Of a stretch of 5,670 bases of DNA, positions 1 to 5,177 are shown piece by piece. A program made the position numbers and the translations under genes. The stretch's first letter is position 1; the number at the start of each line of letters is the position of its first letter. Below the pieces are notes generated by a model. That model was not told the DNA's origin. It saw only the letters and a list, made by a program, of their open reading frames with translations, and made no database searches. The stretch comes from Microbacteriaceae bacterium (GTDB lineage: Bacteria; Actinomycetota; Actinomycetes; Actinomycetales; Microbacteriaceae), in NCBI GenBank assembly GCA_017744755.1, contig JAGIAU010000146.1, positions 1 through 5,670 on the forward strand, given 5' to 3'.

Positions 1-1092
1 TCCTCCTGGAGCGGGATCGTCGACGGCCGCTCCTCGATCCTCTTCGCCGTCCTCGCTGGCGTCTCCATCGCGATCATCTCGGGCGGAACGCGCCCGGTCG
101 ACGGCCTGCTCCTCGTCCAGGCCCGGCTCCGCATCCTGGTGCGGGCGGTCATCGTGTTCGCGATCGGCGGGGTGCTCGCGCTCCTCGGCACGGGCATCGC
201 GATCATCCTCGAGGTGTACGCGGTGCTCTTCGTGCTGAGCCTGCCGTTCCTGCGGTGGTCGCCGCGTCGGCTGTTCATCGCGGCGGGGATCGTCGCCATC
301 GTCGGGCCGGTGCTCCGGATCCTGCTCGTCGCCGTCGTCACGTGGGCGTCCTCGGAGCTGCGGCCGCCGGTCGAGATGTGGTCGGCGCTGTACGACTACG
401 CGACGGGGATGTACCCGGCGGTCATCTGGCTCGCCTTCCTCCTCCTCGGGCTCGGTGTCGGCCGGCTCGTGATCGAGGCGCTGCGCGTCCAGCTCGTGCT
501 GCTCGCCGTCGGCGCGGGCCTCGCGGTCGTCGGGTACGTGCTCGGGGCGTTGAGCGCACCGCTCGCCTTCACGGTGTCGGACGCCGGCCTCGGGCGGATG
601 GACCGCGACCCGCACGCCCTCGGGCCGATCGTGGTGCAGTCGTCCTCGGCGCTCTTCGGCGTCCTGCCGCACTCCGGCACGACGTTCGAGGTCGTGGGCT
701 CGGGCGGCTTCGCCGTCGCCGTCATCGCGCTGTGCCTGCTCGCCACGCGGGTGCGCTGGCTGCGCGTGCTGCTGACGCCGCTCGCCTCGGTCGGCCAGAT
801 GGCGCTGACGATCTATGTCGCGCAGGTGATCGCGTTCTGGATCATCGTGATCGTGATCCAGCGGTTCCCGGACGACTGGGGCCTCTTCTGGTGCCTCGCC
901 GCCGTGTCGCTCGTCCTGGCGACGATCTGGCGCGCGTTCCTCGGCCAGGGGCCGCTGGAGCGCCTGCTCTCGGCGGCCTCCCGGCGGGCGGCCGCCGTCC
1001 CGACGGCCCTGCTAGAATCTCCTGTCCGACCTGGCGAGGGGGCCACCGCCCCGTCATCGACAAGTTCCGAGGAGAACACCCCACATGGCTGA
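1..1092 (+). CDS. Multi-pass membrane protein, DUF418/DUF1624 acyltransferase-like (5' end missing)
   Basis: The reading frame is open from the first base, so the N-terminus lies outside the window; 363 residues are visible. The first visible residues (about 5-30) read DGRSSILFAVLAGVSIAIISGG, cut here by the edge, which resembles the early Gly/Arg/Ser motif and helix of the DUF1624/HGSNAT-like and DUF418 families. About eight or nine hydrophobic helices follow. Near the C-terminus come PHSGTTFEVVGSGG, a segment ending VGQMALTIYVAQ, and GPLE, the order typical of a DUF418 C-terminal domain. Such proteins sit in the cytoplasmic membrane; members are thought to transfer acyl groups to sugars or envelope components, but the substrate here is unknown. 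The last 30 or so residues are a hydrophilic, Ser/Thr/Glu-rich tail. The stop overlaps the rplY start by 8 bases, and the tail codons also carry the likely rplY promoter. The family call is by motif memory; the exact subfamily is uncertain. Confidence 0.8.
   Translation, partial: SSWSGIVDGRSSILFAVLAGVSIAIISGGTRPVDGLLLVQARLRILVRAVIVFAIGGVLALLGTGIAIILEVYAVLFVLSLPFLRWSPRRLFIAAGIVAIVGPVLRILLVAVVTWASSELRPPVEMWSALYDYATGMYPAVIWLAFLLLGLGVGRLVIEALRVQLVLLAVGAGLAVVGYVLGALSAPLAFTVSDAGLGRMDRDPHALGPIVVQSSSALFGVLPHSGTTFEVVGSGGFAVAVIALCLLATRVRWLRVLLTPLASVGQMALTIYVAQVIAFWIIVIVIQRFPDDWGLFWCLAAVSLVLATIWRAFLGQGPLERLLSAASRRAAAVPTALLESPVRPGEGATAPSSTSSEENTPHG
1013..1018 (+). promoter_or_regulatory. Likely -10 hexamer TAGAAT for rplY
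   Basis: TAGAAT fits the actinobacterial TANNNT -10 consensus and stands out in very GC-rich surroundings. It lies about 66 bases before the rplY start, inside the last codons of the upstream membrane-protein gene, which predicts a leader of about 60 bases. No convincing -35 hexamer is visible about 17 bases upstream. The octamer CTAGAATC around it (1012-1019) occurs again just before mfd (5165-5172), where it also sits as a -10. Confidence 0.55.
1039..1052 (+). promoter_or_regulatory. Short hairpin in the predicted rplY leader
   Basis: GGGGC (1039-1043) can pair with GCCCC (1048-1052) around the loop CACC, in the predicted 5' leader of rplY. It ends 16 bases before the Shine-Dalgarno sequence. 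Ribosomal-protein leaders often fold for autogenous control, but a five-pair GC stem is expected by chance at this base composition, and these bases also encode the tail of the upstream protein. The regulatory role is a weak inference. Confidence 0.2.
1069..1074 (+). promoter_or_regulatory. Shine-Dalgarno sequence of rplY
   Basis: GAGGAG ends 10 bases before the ATG at 1085. It is the strongest ribosome binding site in the window and fixes the rplY start. It lies within the coding region of the preceding gene. Confidence 0.8.
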
Positions 1093-1720
1093 CGTCAGCA
1101 ACCACATCGTCGCGGAGACCCGCGCTTCCTTCGGCAAGGGCGCCGCGCGCAAGATCCGCGCCGCCGGCAAGATCCCCGCCGTCATCTACGGCCACGGCAG
1201 CGACCCGCGCCACGTCACCCTCCCGGCCCACCAGGTCGGCCTGCTCATCCGCAAGGCCAACGCCGTGCTCGAGCTCGTGGTCGAGGGCAAGGAGGAGCTG
1301 ACGCTCGTCAAGGACGTCCAGCGCGACCCCGTACGCCAGATCATCGAGCACATCGACCTCATCATCGTGAAGAAGGGCGAGAAGGTCCATGTGGACGTCC
1401 CCGTCCACGTCGAAGGCGAGTCGGCCCCTGGCACGATCTTCCTGCAGGACGCGAACACGATCTCGATCGAGGTCGAGGCGACGCACATCCCCGAGCGCAT
1501 CGCCGTCTCGGTCGACGGCCTCGGCGACGGCGCGCACATCACCGCCGGCTCGATCGCCCTCCCGAAGGGCGCGACGCTCCTCTCCGACCCCGAGCTCATC
1601 GTCGTCGGCGTGACCGCGAAGTCGGCGTCCGCCGAGCTCGCGGCGGAGGACGCCGCGGCCGAGGAGGAGGCCGCCGAGGCCGCCGCGGAGGAGACCCCCG
1701 CCGAGGAGTCGGCCGAGTAG
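1085..1720 (+). CDS. rplY: 50S ribosomal protein L25 (general stress protein CTC type)
   Basis: This encodes a 211-residue L25 of the long CTC/TL5 type, which binds 5S rRNA in the central protuberance of the large ribosomal subunit. The N-terminal L25 domain covers about residues 5-95, with the conserved stretch RKIRAAGKIPAVIYGHG (22-38) and a VQRDP...EHIDL segment near residues 80-95. A TL5-like beta-rich C-terminal domain follows to about residue 176. Residues 177-211 form an acidic Ala/Glu tail, common in actinobacterial L25 and probably disordered. The ATG start is supported by GAGGAG 10 bases upstream and by the N-terminal alignment to the family. It overlaps the upstream membrane-protein gene by 8 bases in another frame but probably has its own promoter at 1013. 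A long hairpin begins 14 bases after the stop, and pth follows, a common neighbour of rplY in bacteria. No truncation or missing motif is seen. Confidence 0.97.
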   Translation: MADVSNHIVAETRASFGKGAARKIRAAGKIPAVIYGHGSDPRHVTLPAHQVGLLIRKANAVLELVVEGKEELTLVKDVQRDPVRQIIEHIDLIIVKKGEKVHVDVPVHVEGESAPGTIFLQDANTISIEVEATHIPERIAVSVDGLGDGAHITAGSIALPKGATLLSDPELIVVGVTAKSASAELAAEDAAAEEEAAEAAAEETPAEESAE

Positions 1721-1734
1721 CCTCCACGCCCCTC

Positions 1735-1793
1735 GCGAGTGTGCAGTTTCGGCCCCTCCCGCTCCGGCGGAGGGGCCGAAACTGCACACTCGC
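1735..1793. terminator. Perfect 25-bp inverted repeat between rplY and pth (terminator or processing hairpin)
   Basis: The arms 1735-1759 and 1769-1793 are exact reverse complements over 25 bases, separated by the 9-base loop CGCTCCGGC. The arm contains GTGTGCAGTTTCGGCCCC. The hairpin starts 14 bases after the rplY stop, the right place for a terminator, but no T-tract follows either arm. It could be a U-tract-less actinobacterial terminator working on either strand, an RNase III or mRNA-stabilising site, or a dispersed palindromic repeat. Only 26 bases separate it from the pth start, and no TANNNT promoter is visible there, so full termination would cut pth off from transcription. Partial read-through fits best. 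The inverted repeat is certain; its function is inferred. Confidence 0.6.
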
Positions 1794-1819
1794 CGCGTCT
1801 CCCGCGAGAGAGTTGACCC

Positions 1820-2401
1820 ATGGATGAGATCTGGCTCGTCATCGGGCTCGGGAATCCGGGTCCGCAGTACGCGGGCAACCGGCACAACGTCGGCCAGATG
1901 GTCCTCGACGTGCTCGCCGACCGTGCCCGCCTGACGTTCAAGTCGCACAAGGCGGGCGCCGTCGTCGCCGAGGGGCGGCTGCGGCCGGGCGGGGCGCGCG
2001 TCGTCCTCGCCAAGCCCGGATCGTTCATGAACGTCTCGGGCGGGCCTGCCGCGCAGCTCGCCAAGTTCTACAAGGTCGACCCGGCGCACGTCGTCGTCGT
2101 CCACGACGAGCTCGACATCGACTACGACACCGTGCGGGTCAAGGTCGGCGGCGGACACGGCGGCCACAACGGCGTCCGCGACGTCAGCGCGCGTCTCGGC
2201 ACCCCCGACTACATCCGGGTCCGGGTCGGCATCGGACGCCCGCCGGGACGGATGGAGGCCGCCGACTTCGTCCTGAAGGACTTCGGAACCGAGGAGCGCA
2301 GGACGCTGCCCGTCTTCCTGGAGGAATCGGCCGATGCGATCGAGGCGATCGTCGCGGACGGCGTCCTCGCCGCGCAGAACCGATTCAACCAGCGCGGCTG
2401 A
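1820..2401 (+). CDS. pth: Peptidyl-tRNA hydrolase (bacterial Pth type)
   Basis: Pth cleaves the ester bond of peptidyl-tRNAs that drop off the ribosome, recycling tRNA in the cytoplasm. The 193-residue protein has the usual family length. Key residues are all present: Asn12 in GLGNPGPQY, the catalytic His22 in NRHNVG (E. coli His20), Asn71 in KPGSFMNVSG (E. coli Asn68), Asp96 in HDELD (E. coli Asp93) and Asn117 in GGHGGHNGVRD (E. coli Asn114). The fold ends with the expected C-terminal helix region. The ATG at 1820 places the GLGNPG motif at the normal distance from the N-terminus. The ribosome binding site is weak: a GAGAGAG-like purine stretch at 1806-1812. It follows rplY on the same strand across a 99-base gap holding the 25-bp inverted repeat, and no separate promoter is visible, so co-transcription with rplY through the hairpin is likely. 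Confidence 0.97.
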   Translation: MDEIWLVIGLGNPGPQYAGNRHNVGQMVLDVLADRARLTFKSHKAGAVVAEGRLRPGGARVVLAKPGSFMNVSGGPAAQLAKFYKVDPAHVVVVHDELDIDYDTVRVKVGGGHGGHNGVRDVSARLGTPDYIRVRVGIGRPPGRMEAADFVLKDFGTEERRTLPVFLEESADAIEAIVADGVLAAQNRFNQRG

Positions 2402-2451
2402 CCGCCGGATCACGACTGGGGCGACTGCACCAACGCGACCGGTTGAACCCC

Positions 2452-2457
2452 TATATT
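2452..2457 (+). promoter_or_regulatory. -10 hexamer TATATT of the SDR gene
   Basis: TATATT is a near-ideal -10 sequence and the most AT-rich spot in the region. It ends 6 bases before the ATG at 2464, so the predicted transcription start falls on or next to that A, giving a leaderless mRNA. No -35 match is clear about 17 bases upstream. The site lies 50 bases after the pth stop, making the SDR gene an independent transcription unit. Confidence 0.6.
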
Positions 2458-2463
2458 CGTGGA

Positions 2464-3891
2464 ATGTCAGTGCGGACAATCTTCCTAACGGGCGGCACCG
2501 GGGCGTGGGGGCGCGCCGCCCTTCGAGCGTTCCGTGAGCGGGGCGACGAATTCCGGATCATCGCCCTCGTCCGGCCGGGCAAGCGCAGCGACCAGCTGTC
2601 GCGCGACTTCGCCGACTGGCCGCTCGGCCTCGAGATCCTGCCGGGGGACCTGACCGATCCTGCCGCCGTCGCCCGGGGCATCTCCCGCGCCGACGTCGTG
2701 CTGCACCTCGGCGGACTCGTCTCGCCCGTCGCGGACGAGCAGCCGGCGCTGACCACGGCGACGAACGTCGGCGGCATCAAGAACATCATCGCGGCGGTGA
2801 AGGCGCTCCCGGATCCGTCCCGCGTGCCCGTCATCGCGGTCGGCTCCGTCGCCGAGGAGGGCAGCCGGCTGCCTCCGCATCACTGGGGACGCGTCGGCGA
2901 CCCGATCTTCGCCGCGGCCTTCGACGGCTACGCGCAGAGCAAGATCAACGCGGAGCGCGAGCTCGTCGACTCGGGTCTGCCGAAGTGGACCTGGCTGCGG
3001 CAGACCGCCATCCTGCACCCCGGCCTGTTCCGGACGATGGACCCGATCATGACCCACATGCCGCTCGACGGCGTCATGGAGTGGGTGTCGGAGGAGGACT
3101 CGGCGCGCCTCGCGGTCGCGCTCAGCTCCGAGGGCGTGCCCGAGGAGGTCTGGGGCAACATCTGGCATGTCGGCGGCGGCGAGCCGTGGCGGCTCACCAA
3201 CTGGCAGTTCCTCAACGCGACCGCGCGCGCACTCGGCATCGAGGACCCTCGGAAGCTGTTCGACCGGAACTGGTTCGCGCTGAAGAACTTCCACGGCTCC
3301 TGGTTCACGGACAGCGACCGGCTGAACGAGCTCGTGCCGTATCGCAAGGACACGGTCGAGGCCGCGTTCGCGCGCGCGAGCACGGTGCTGCCGGCGTCGC
3401 TCAAGGGCCTGTCCAAGGCCGCCGCGCCGCTCGCGAAGCAGATCTTCCGCGGCATCGCCGGCCAGCATCGCGGCACGATCGGCGCCATCAAGCGGGGCGA
3501 GGAGCCGGAGATCCGCGCCTTCTTCGGCTCGTGGGAGACCTGGGCGGCGATCGGCGACTGGTCGACCTACGTCCCGGTCGAGCCGTCCCGCCGGCCCACC
3601 GTGATCGACCACGGCTTCGACGAGTCGCATCCGCCGATGTCGTGGACGCCGCTCGACTACGCGGGGGCCGCCGGCTTCCGCGGCGGGCGGCTCGCGAGCT
3701 CCGGCAGCGACCTCGAGCGCGGTGCCATCGGGCGGCCCCTGCGCTGGGTGTGCGCGGAGGGCCACTGGTTCCGGATGAGTCCGCGGCTCGTGCTGCAGGG
3801 CGGGCACTGGTGCCCCGACTGCGTGCAGCGACCCGACGAGTACGCGCGTCAGGCGGAGAAGAACAAGTTCCTCGCGCAGGTGATGCCGTAG
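2464..3891 (+). CDS. NAD(P)-dependent epimerase/dehydratase (extended SDR) with C-terminal zinc-ribbon-like module
   Basis: The 475-residue protein begins with a Rossmann domain of the extended short-chain dehydrogenase type. It has TGGTGAWG (9-16) for the dinucleotide, Arg37 after the second strand (which hints at NADP), GDLTD (61-65), HLGGLVSP (81-88), a Ser in VGSVAE (Ser128) and the catalytic YAQSK (Tyr156, Lys160). The SDR part runs to about residue 300. A basic linker (about 310-350) and an unusual C-terminal part follow: DHGFDESHP (382-390), FRGG (405-408), then Cys430, His434, Cys450 and Cys453 in a CAEGH...WCPDC arrangement that looks like a zinc ribbon. The substrate cannot be told. 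ATG 2464 is chosen because a -10 hexamer sits just upstream; an in-frame TTG at 2443 would start inside the promoter, and GTG 2470 is possible. No Shine-Dalgarno is visible, so a leaderless mRNA is likely. It converges on the MFS gene with 6 bases between the stops. Confidence 0.88.
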   Translation: MSVRTIFLTGGTGAWGRAALRAFRERGDEFRIIALVRPGKRSDQLSRDFADWPLGLEILPGDLTDPAAVARGISRADVVLHLGGLVSPVADEQPALTTATNVGGIKNIIAAVKALPDPSRVPVIAVGSVAEEGSRLPPHHWGRVGDPIFAAAFDGYAQSKINAERELVDSGLPKWTWLRQTAILHPGLFRTMDPIMTHMPLDGVMEWVSEEDSARLAVALSSEGVPEEVWGNIWHVGGGEPWRLTNWQFLNATARALGIEDPRKLFDRNWFALKNFHGSWFTDSDRLNELVPYRKDTVEAAFARASTVLPASLKGLSKAAAPLAKQIFRGIAGQHRGTIGAIKRGEEPEIRAFFGSWETWAAIGDWSTYVPVEPSRRPTVIDHGFDESHPPMSWTPLDYAGAAGFRGGRLASSGSDLERGAIGRPLRWVCAEGHWFRMSPRLVLQGGHWCPDCVQRPDEYARQAEKNKFLAQVMP

Positions 3892-3897
3892 CCGCCG

Positions 3898-5088
3898 CTA
3901 TGCGTCCGGCGTCTCGGCGCGCCGCACGCGGAACGTCTCGACGGCGAGCAGCACGAAGGCGAGCAGCGCGAAGCCCGCGAGGAACCACGGCAGCCACGCC
4001 AGACCGAGGCCGGCGAGGACGAACGAGCCGATGAGCGCGCCGCCGCCGATCGCCACGTTGAACGACGTCGTGAGCGCGGCTGCCGCCATGTCGCGCAGCC
4101 GCTTCGACACGTCGCGCATCATGAGCCCCTGGGCGAGCGGCGGCACGATGCCGAAGACGACGCCCCAGAGGATGTAGACGAGGACGCCGGGCCAGCCGGT
4201 CGAGCCGAACAGCCCGAGCAGGATCCCGACCGCGACGAGGCCGGCGAGGCCGCCGAGCAGGACGCGGTGCGGGTCCTTGTCCCCGACCAGCGCGGAGATG
4301 ATGAGCGCGACGGCGCCGCCGATCCCGCCGAGGAAGAGGACGCTCGCGAGCTGCTCGGGCTCCACCTGCGGGACCTCGAGGAGCCACGGCGCGATGTAGG
4401 TGCTCAGCGTGTTCTGCCCGAGGACGGCGAGCACGATGATCGAGCAGACGAGGAGCACGAGACGCAGCGTGGGGTCGCGGCGGGCGGGCAGCGCGATCTC
4501 GCCCGTCGCGAGCGTGACCCGGTGCTCGACGGGCGGCAGGAACACGACGACGAGCAGCGCGAACACGACGATGAGGCTCGCCATGACCACGAAGGACAGC
4601 CGCCAGCCGACGGCGTGACCGATCGCCGCGCCCATGGGCACGCCGAGGATGAAGGCGAGCGTGCCGCCGGCCGTCGTGATGCTCGCCGCGCGCACGATCT
4701 GGTTGGGCCGCACGAGCCGCGCCGCGTACGGCGTCGTGACGGCCCAGAAGACGCCGTGGGCGAGCCCGCCGACGACGCGTCCGACGATGAGCCAGGCGAA
4801 GTCGGGGGCCAGCGCGCAGAGCACGTTCGTCGCCGCGAAGATGCCGAGCGTCGCGACCATGAGCCACTTGCGCGGGTAGCGGTGCGTGAGCCGGGTGAGC
4901 GGGATCGTCGAGAGCGCGACGGTGAACGCGAACACACTGACGAGCAGGCCCGCCGTCGCCTCCGTCACGCCGACGCCGCGGGCGAGCTCCGGGAGGATGC
5001 CGGTCGGGAGGAACTCGCTCGACACGCAGACGAAGATCGCCCCCGCGATGACGAGCAGCTTGGCGGTGGGGAACGGCTGGCGTGGCAT
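3898..5088 (-). CDS. MFS efflux transporter, DHA1 family, SotB/AraJ-like
   Basis: This 396-residue cytoplasmic-membrane permease has about 12 hydrophobic segments in two halves, with a hydrophilic loop near residues 188-208 between helices 6 and 7. Family signs are SSEFLPTGILPEL in the first helix (Glu25), resembling TEFVPVGLL of SotB/AraJ sugar exporters, and a motif-A-like PLTRLTHRYPRKWL between helices 2 and 3 (63-76). Arg104 and AHGVFWA (110-116) lie in helix 4, and a motif-C-like LGVPMG...GWR (148-163) in helix 5. Members are proton antiporters that export sugars or drugs; the substrate is not predictable here. The ATG at 5088 fits the family N-terminus. No good ribosome binding site precedes it, and a -10-like TAGGCT lies 9 bases upstream. 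It is divergent from mfd and convergent with the SDR gene; no regulator is adjacent within the window. Confidence 0.92.
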   Translation of the reverse strand: MPRQPFPTAKLLVIAGAIFVCVSSEFLPTGILPELARGVGVTEATAGLLVSVFAFTVALSTIPLTRLTHRYPRKWLMVATLGIFAATNVLCALAPDFAWLIVGRVVGGLAHGVFWAVTTPYAARLVRPNQIVRAASITTAGGTLAFILGVPMGAAIGHAVGWRLSFVVMASLIVVFALLVVVFLPPVEHRVTLATGEIALPARRDPTLRLVLLVCSIIVLAVLGQNTLSTYIAPWLLEVPQVEPEQLASVLFLGGIGGAVALIISALVGDKDPHRVLLGGLAGLVAVGILLGLFGSTGWPGVLVYILWGVVFGIVPPLAQGLMMRDVSKRLRDMAAAALTTSFNVAIGGGALIGSFVLAGLGLAWLPWFLAGFALLAFVLLAVETFRVRRAETPDA

Positions 5089-5097
5089 GGCCGATCC

Positions 5098-5103
5098 AGC
5101 CTA
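5098..5103 (-). promoter_or_regulatory. Candidate -10 hexamer TAGGCT for the MFS gene
   Basis: Read on the minus strand, TAGGCT matches TANNNT and ends 9 bases before the ATG at 5088. The predicted transcription start falls within a few bases of the ATG, so the mRNA would have almost no leader, in keeping with the absence of a Shine-Dalgarno sequence. No -35 match is clear. The hexamer is less AT-rich than the other candidates, so confidence is lower. Confidence 0.35.
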
Positions 5104-5110
5104 GGCCGTC

Positions 5111-5137
5111 GGGCCGACGACGATCGGCGGTCGGCCC
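5111..5137. promoter_or_regulatory. Inverted repeat in the MFS-mfd divergent region (possible operator)
   Basis: GGGCCGAC (5111-5118) and GTCGGCCC (5130-5137) are exact 8-base inverted arms around an 11-base spacer that contains the palindrome CGATCG. They lie upstream of both divergent promoters, 7 bases beyond the MFS -10 and 28 bases before the mfd -10. The half-site size and spacing would suit a dimeric repressor such as TetR or MarR, which often control efflux genes, but no such gene is in view and GC-rich DNA gives such repeats by chance. Confidence 0.25.
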
Positions 5138-5165
5138 CGCGGACCCGATGTCGGAGGTCGAGAAC

Positions 5166-5171
5166 TAGAAT
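5166..5171 (+). promoter_or_regulatory. -10 hexamer TAGAAT of mfd
   Basis: TAGAAT ends 6 bases before the GTG at 5178, the same geometry as TATATT at the SDR gene, which predicts transcription starting at or next to the start codon. The TAG of the hexamer is in frame with mfd and is therefore the upstream stop codon, which rules out any start farther upstream. No -35 match is clear. Confidence 0.6.
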
Positions 5172-5177
5172 CCTTTG

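Noticed and set aside
255..1301. Plus-strand open frame spanning the first gene and the start of rplY
   Set aside because: It is Arg/Ala-rich and out of frame with both real genes, without motifs.
1613..1717. Repetitive GCC/GAG-rich stretch at the end of rplY, possible tandem repeat
   Set aside because: It has no fixed period and is simply the coding of the Ala/Glu tail common in long actinobacterial L25 proteins.
2443..2448. TTGAAC as a -35 box for the SDR promoter
   Set aside because: It is only three bases from TATATT, far too close for a -35 and -10 pair.
2443..2463. TTG at 2443 as the SDR start, adding seven residues
   Set aside because: The extension covers the TATATT hexamer, has no ribosome binding site and is not part of the Rossmann fold; ATG 2464 places TGGTGAWG at the usual distance.
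842..2479. Long minus-strand open frame of 545 codons across rplY and pth
   Set aside because: It runs antisense to two clear housekeeping genes and its product is a low-complexity Arg/Asp/Val-rich sequence, the expected shadow of GC-rich codon bias.
2485..3807. Long minus-strand open frame of 440 codons across the SDR gene
   Set aside because: It is antisense to a gene with intact Rossmann and YxxxK motifs; the translated product has no recognisable motif and a biased composition.
3488..4867. Minus-strand open frame of 459 codons overlapping the MFS gene in another frame
   Set aside because: Its product is Arg/Ala-rich, and the overlapping frame gives a complete MFS protein with the right helices and motifs.
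5107..5119. Small palindrome CGTCGG-G-CCGACG near the MFS promoter
   Set aside because: It is six bases per arm in GC-rich DNA and overlaps the better 8-base repeat at 5111-5137; not convincing as a separate site.
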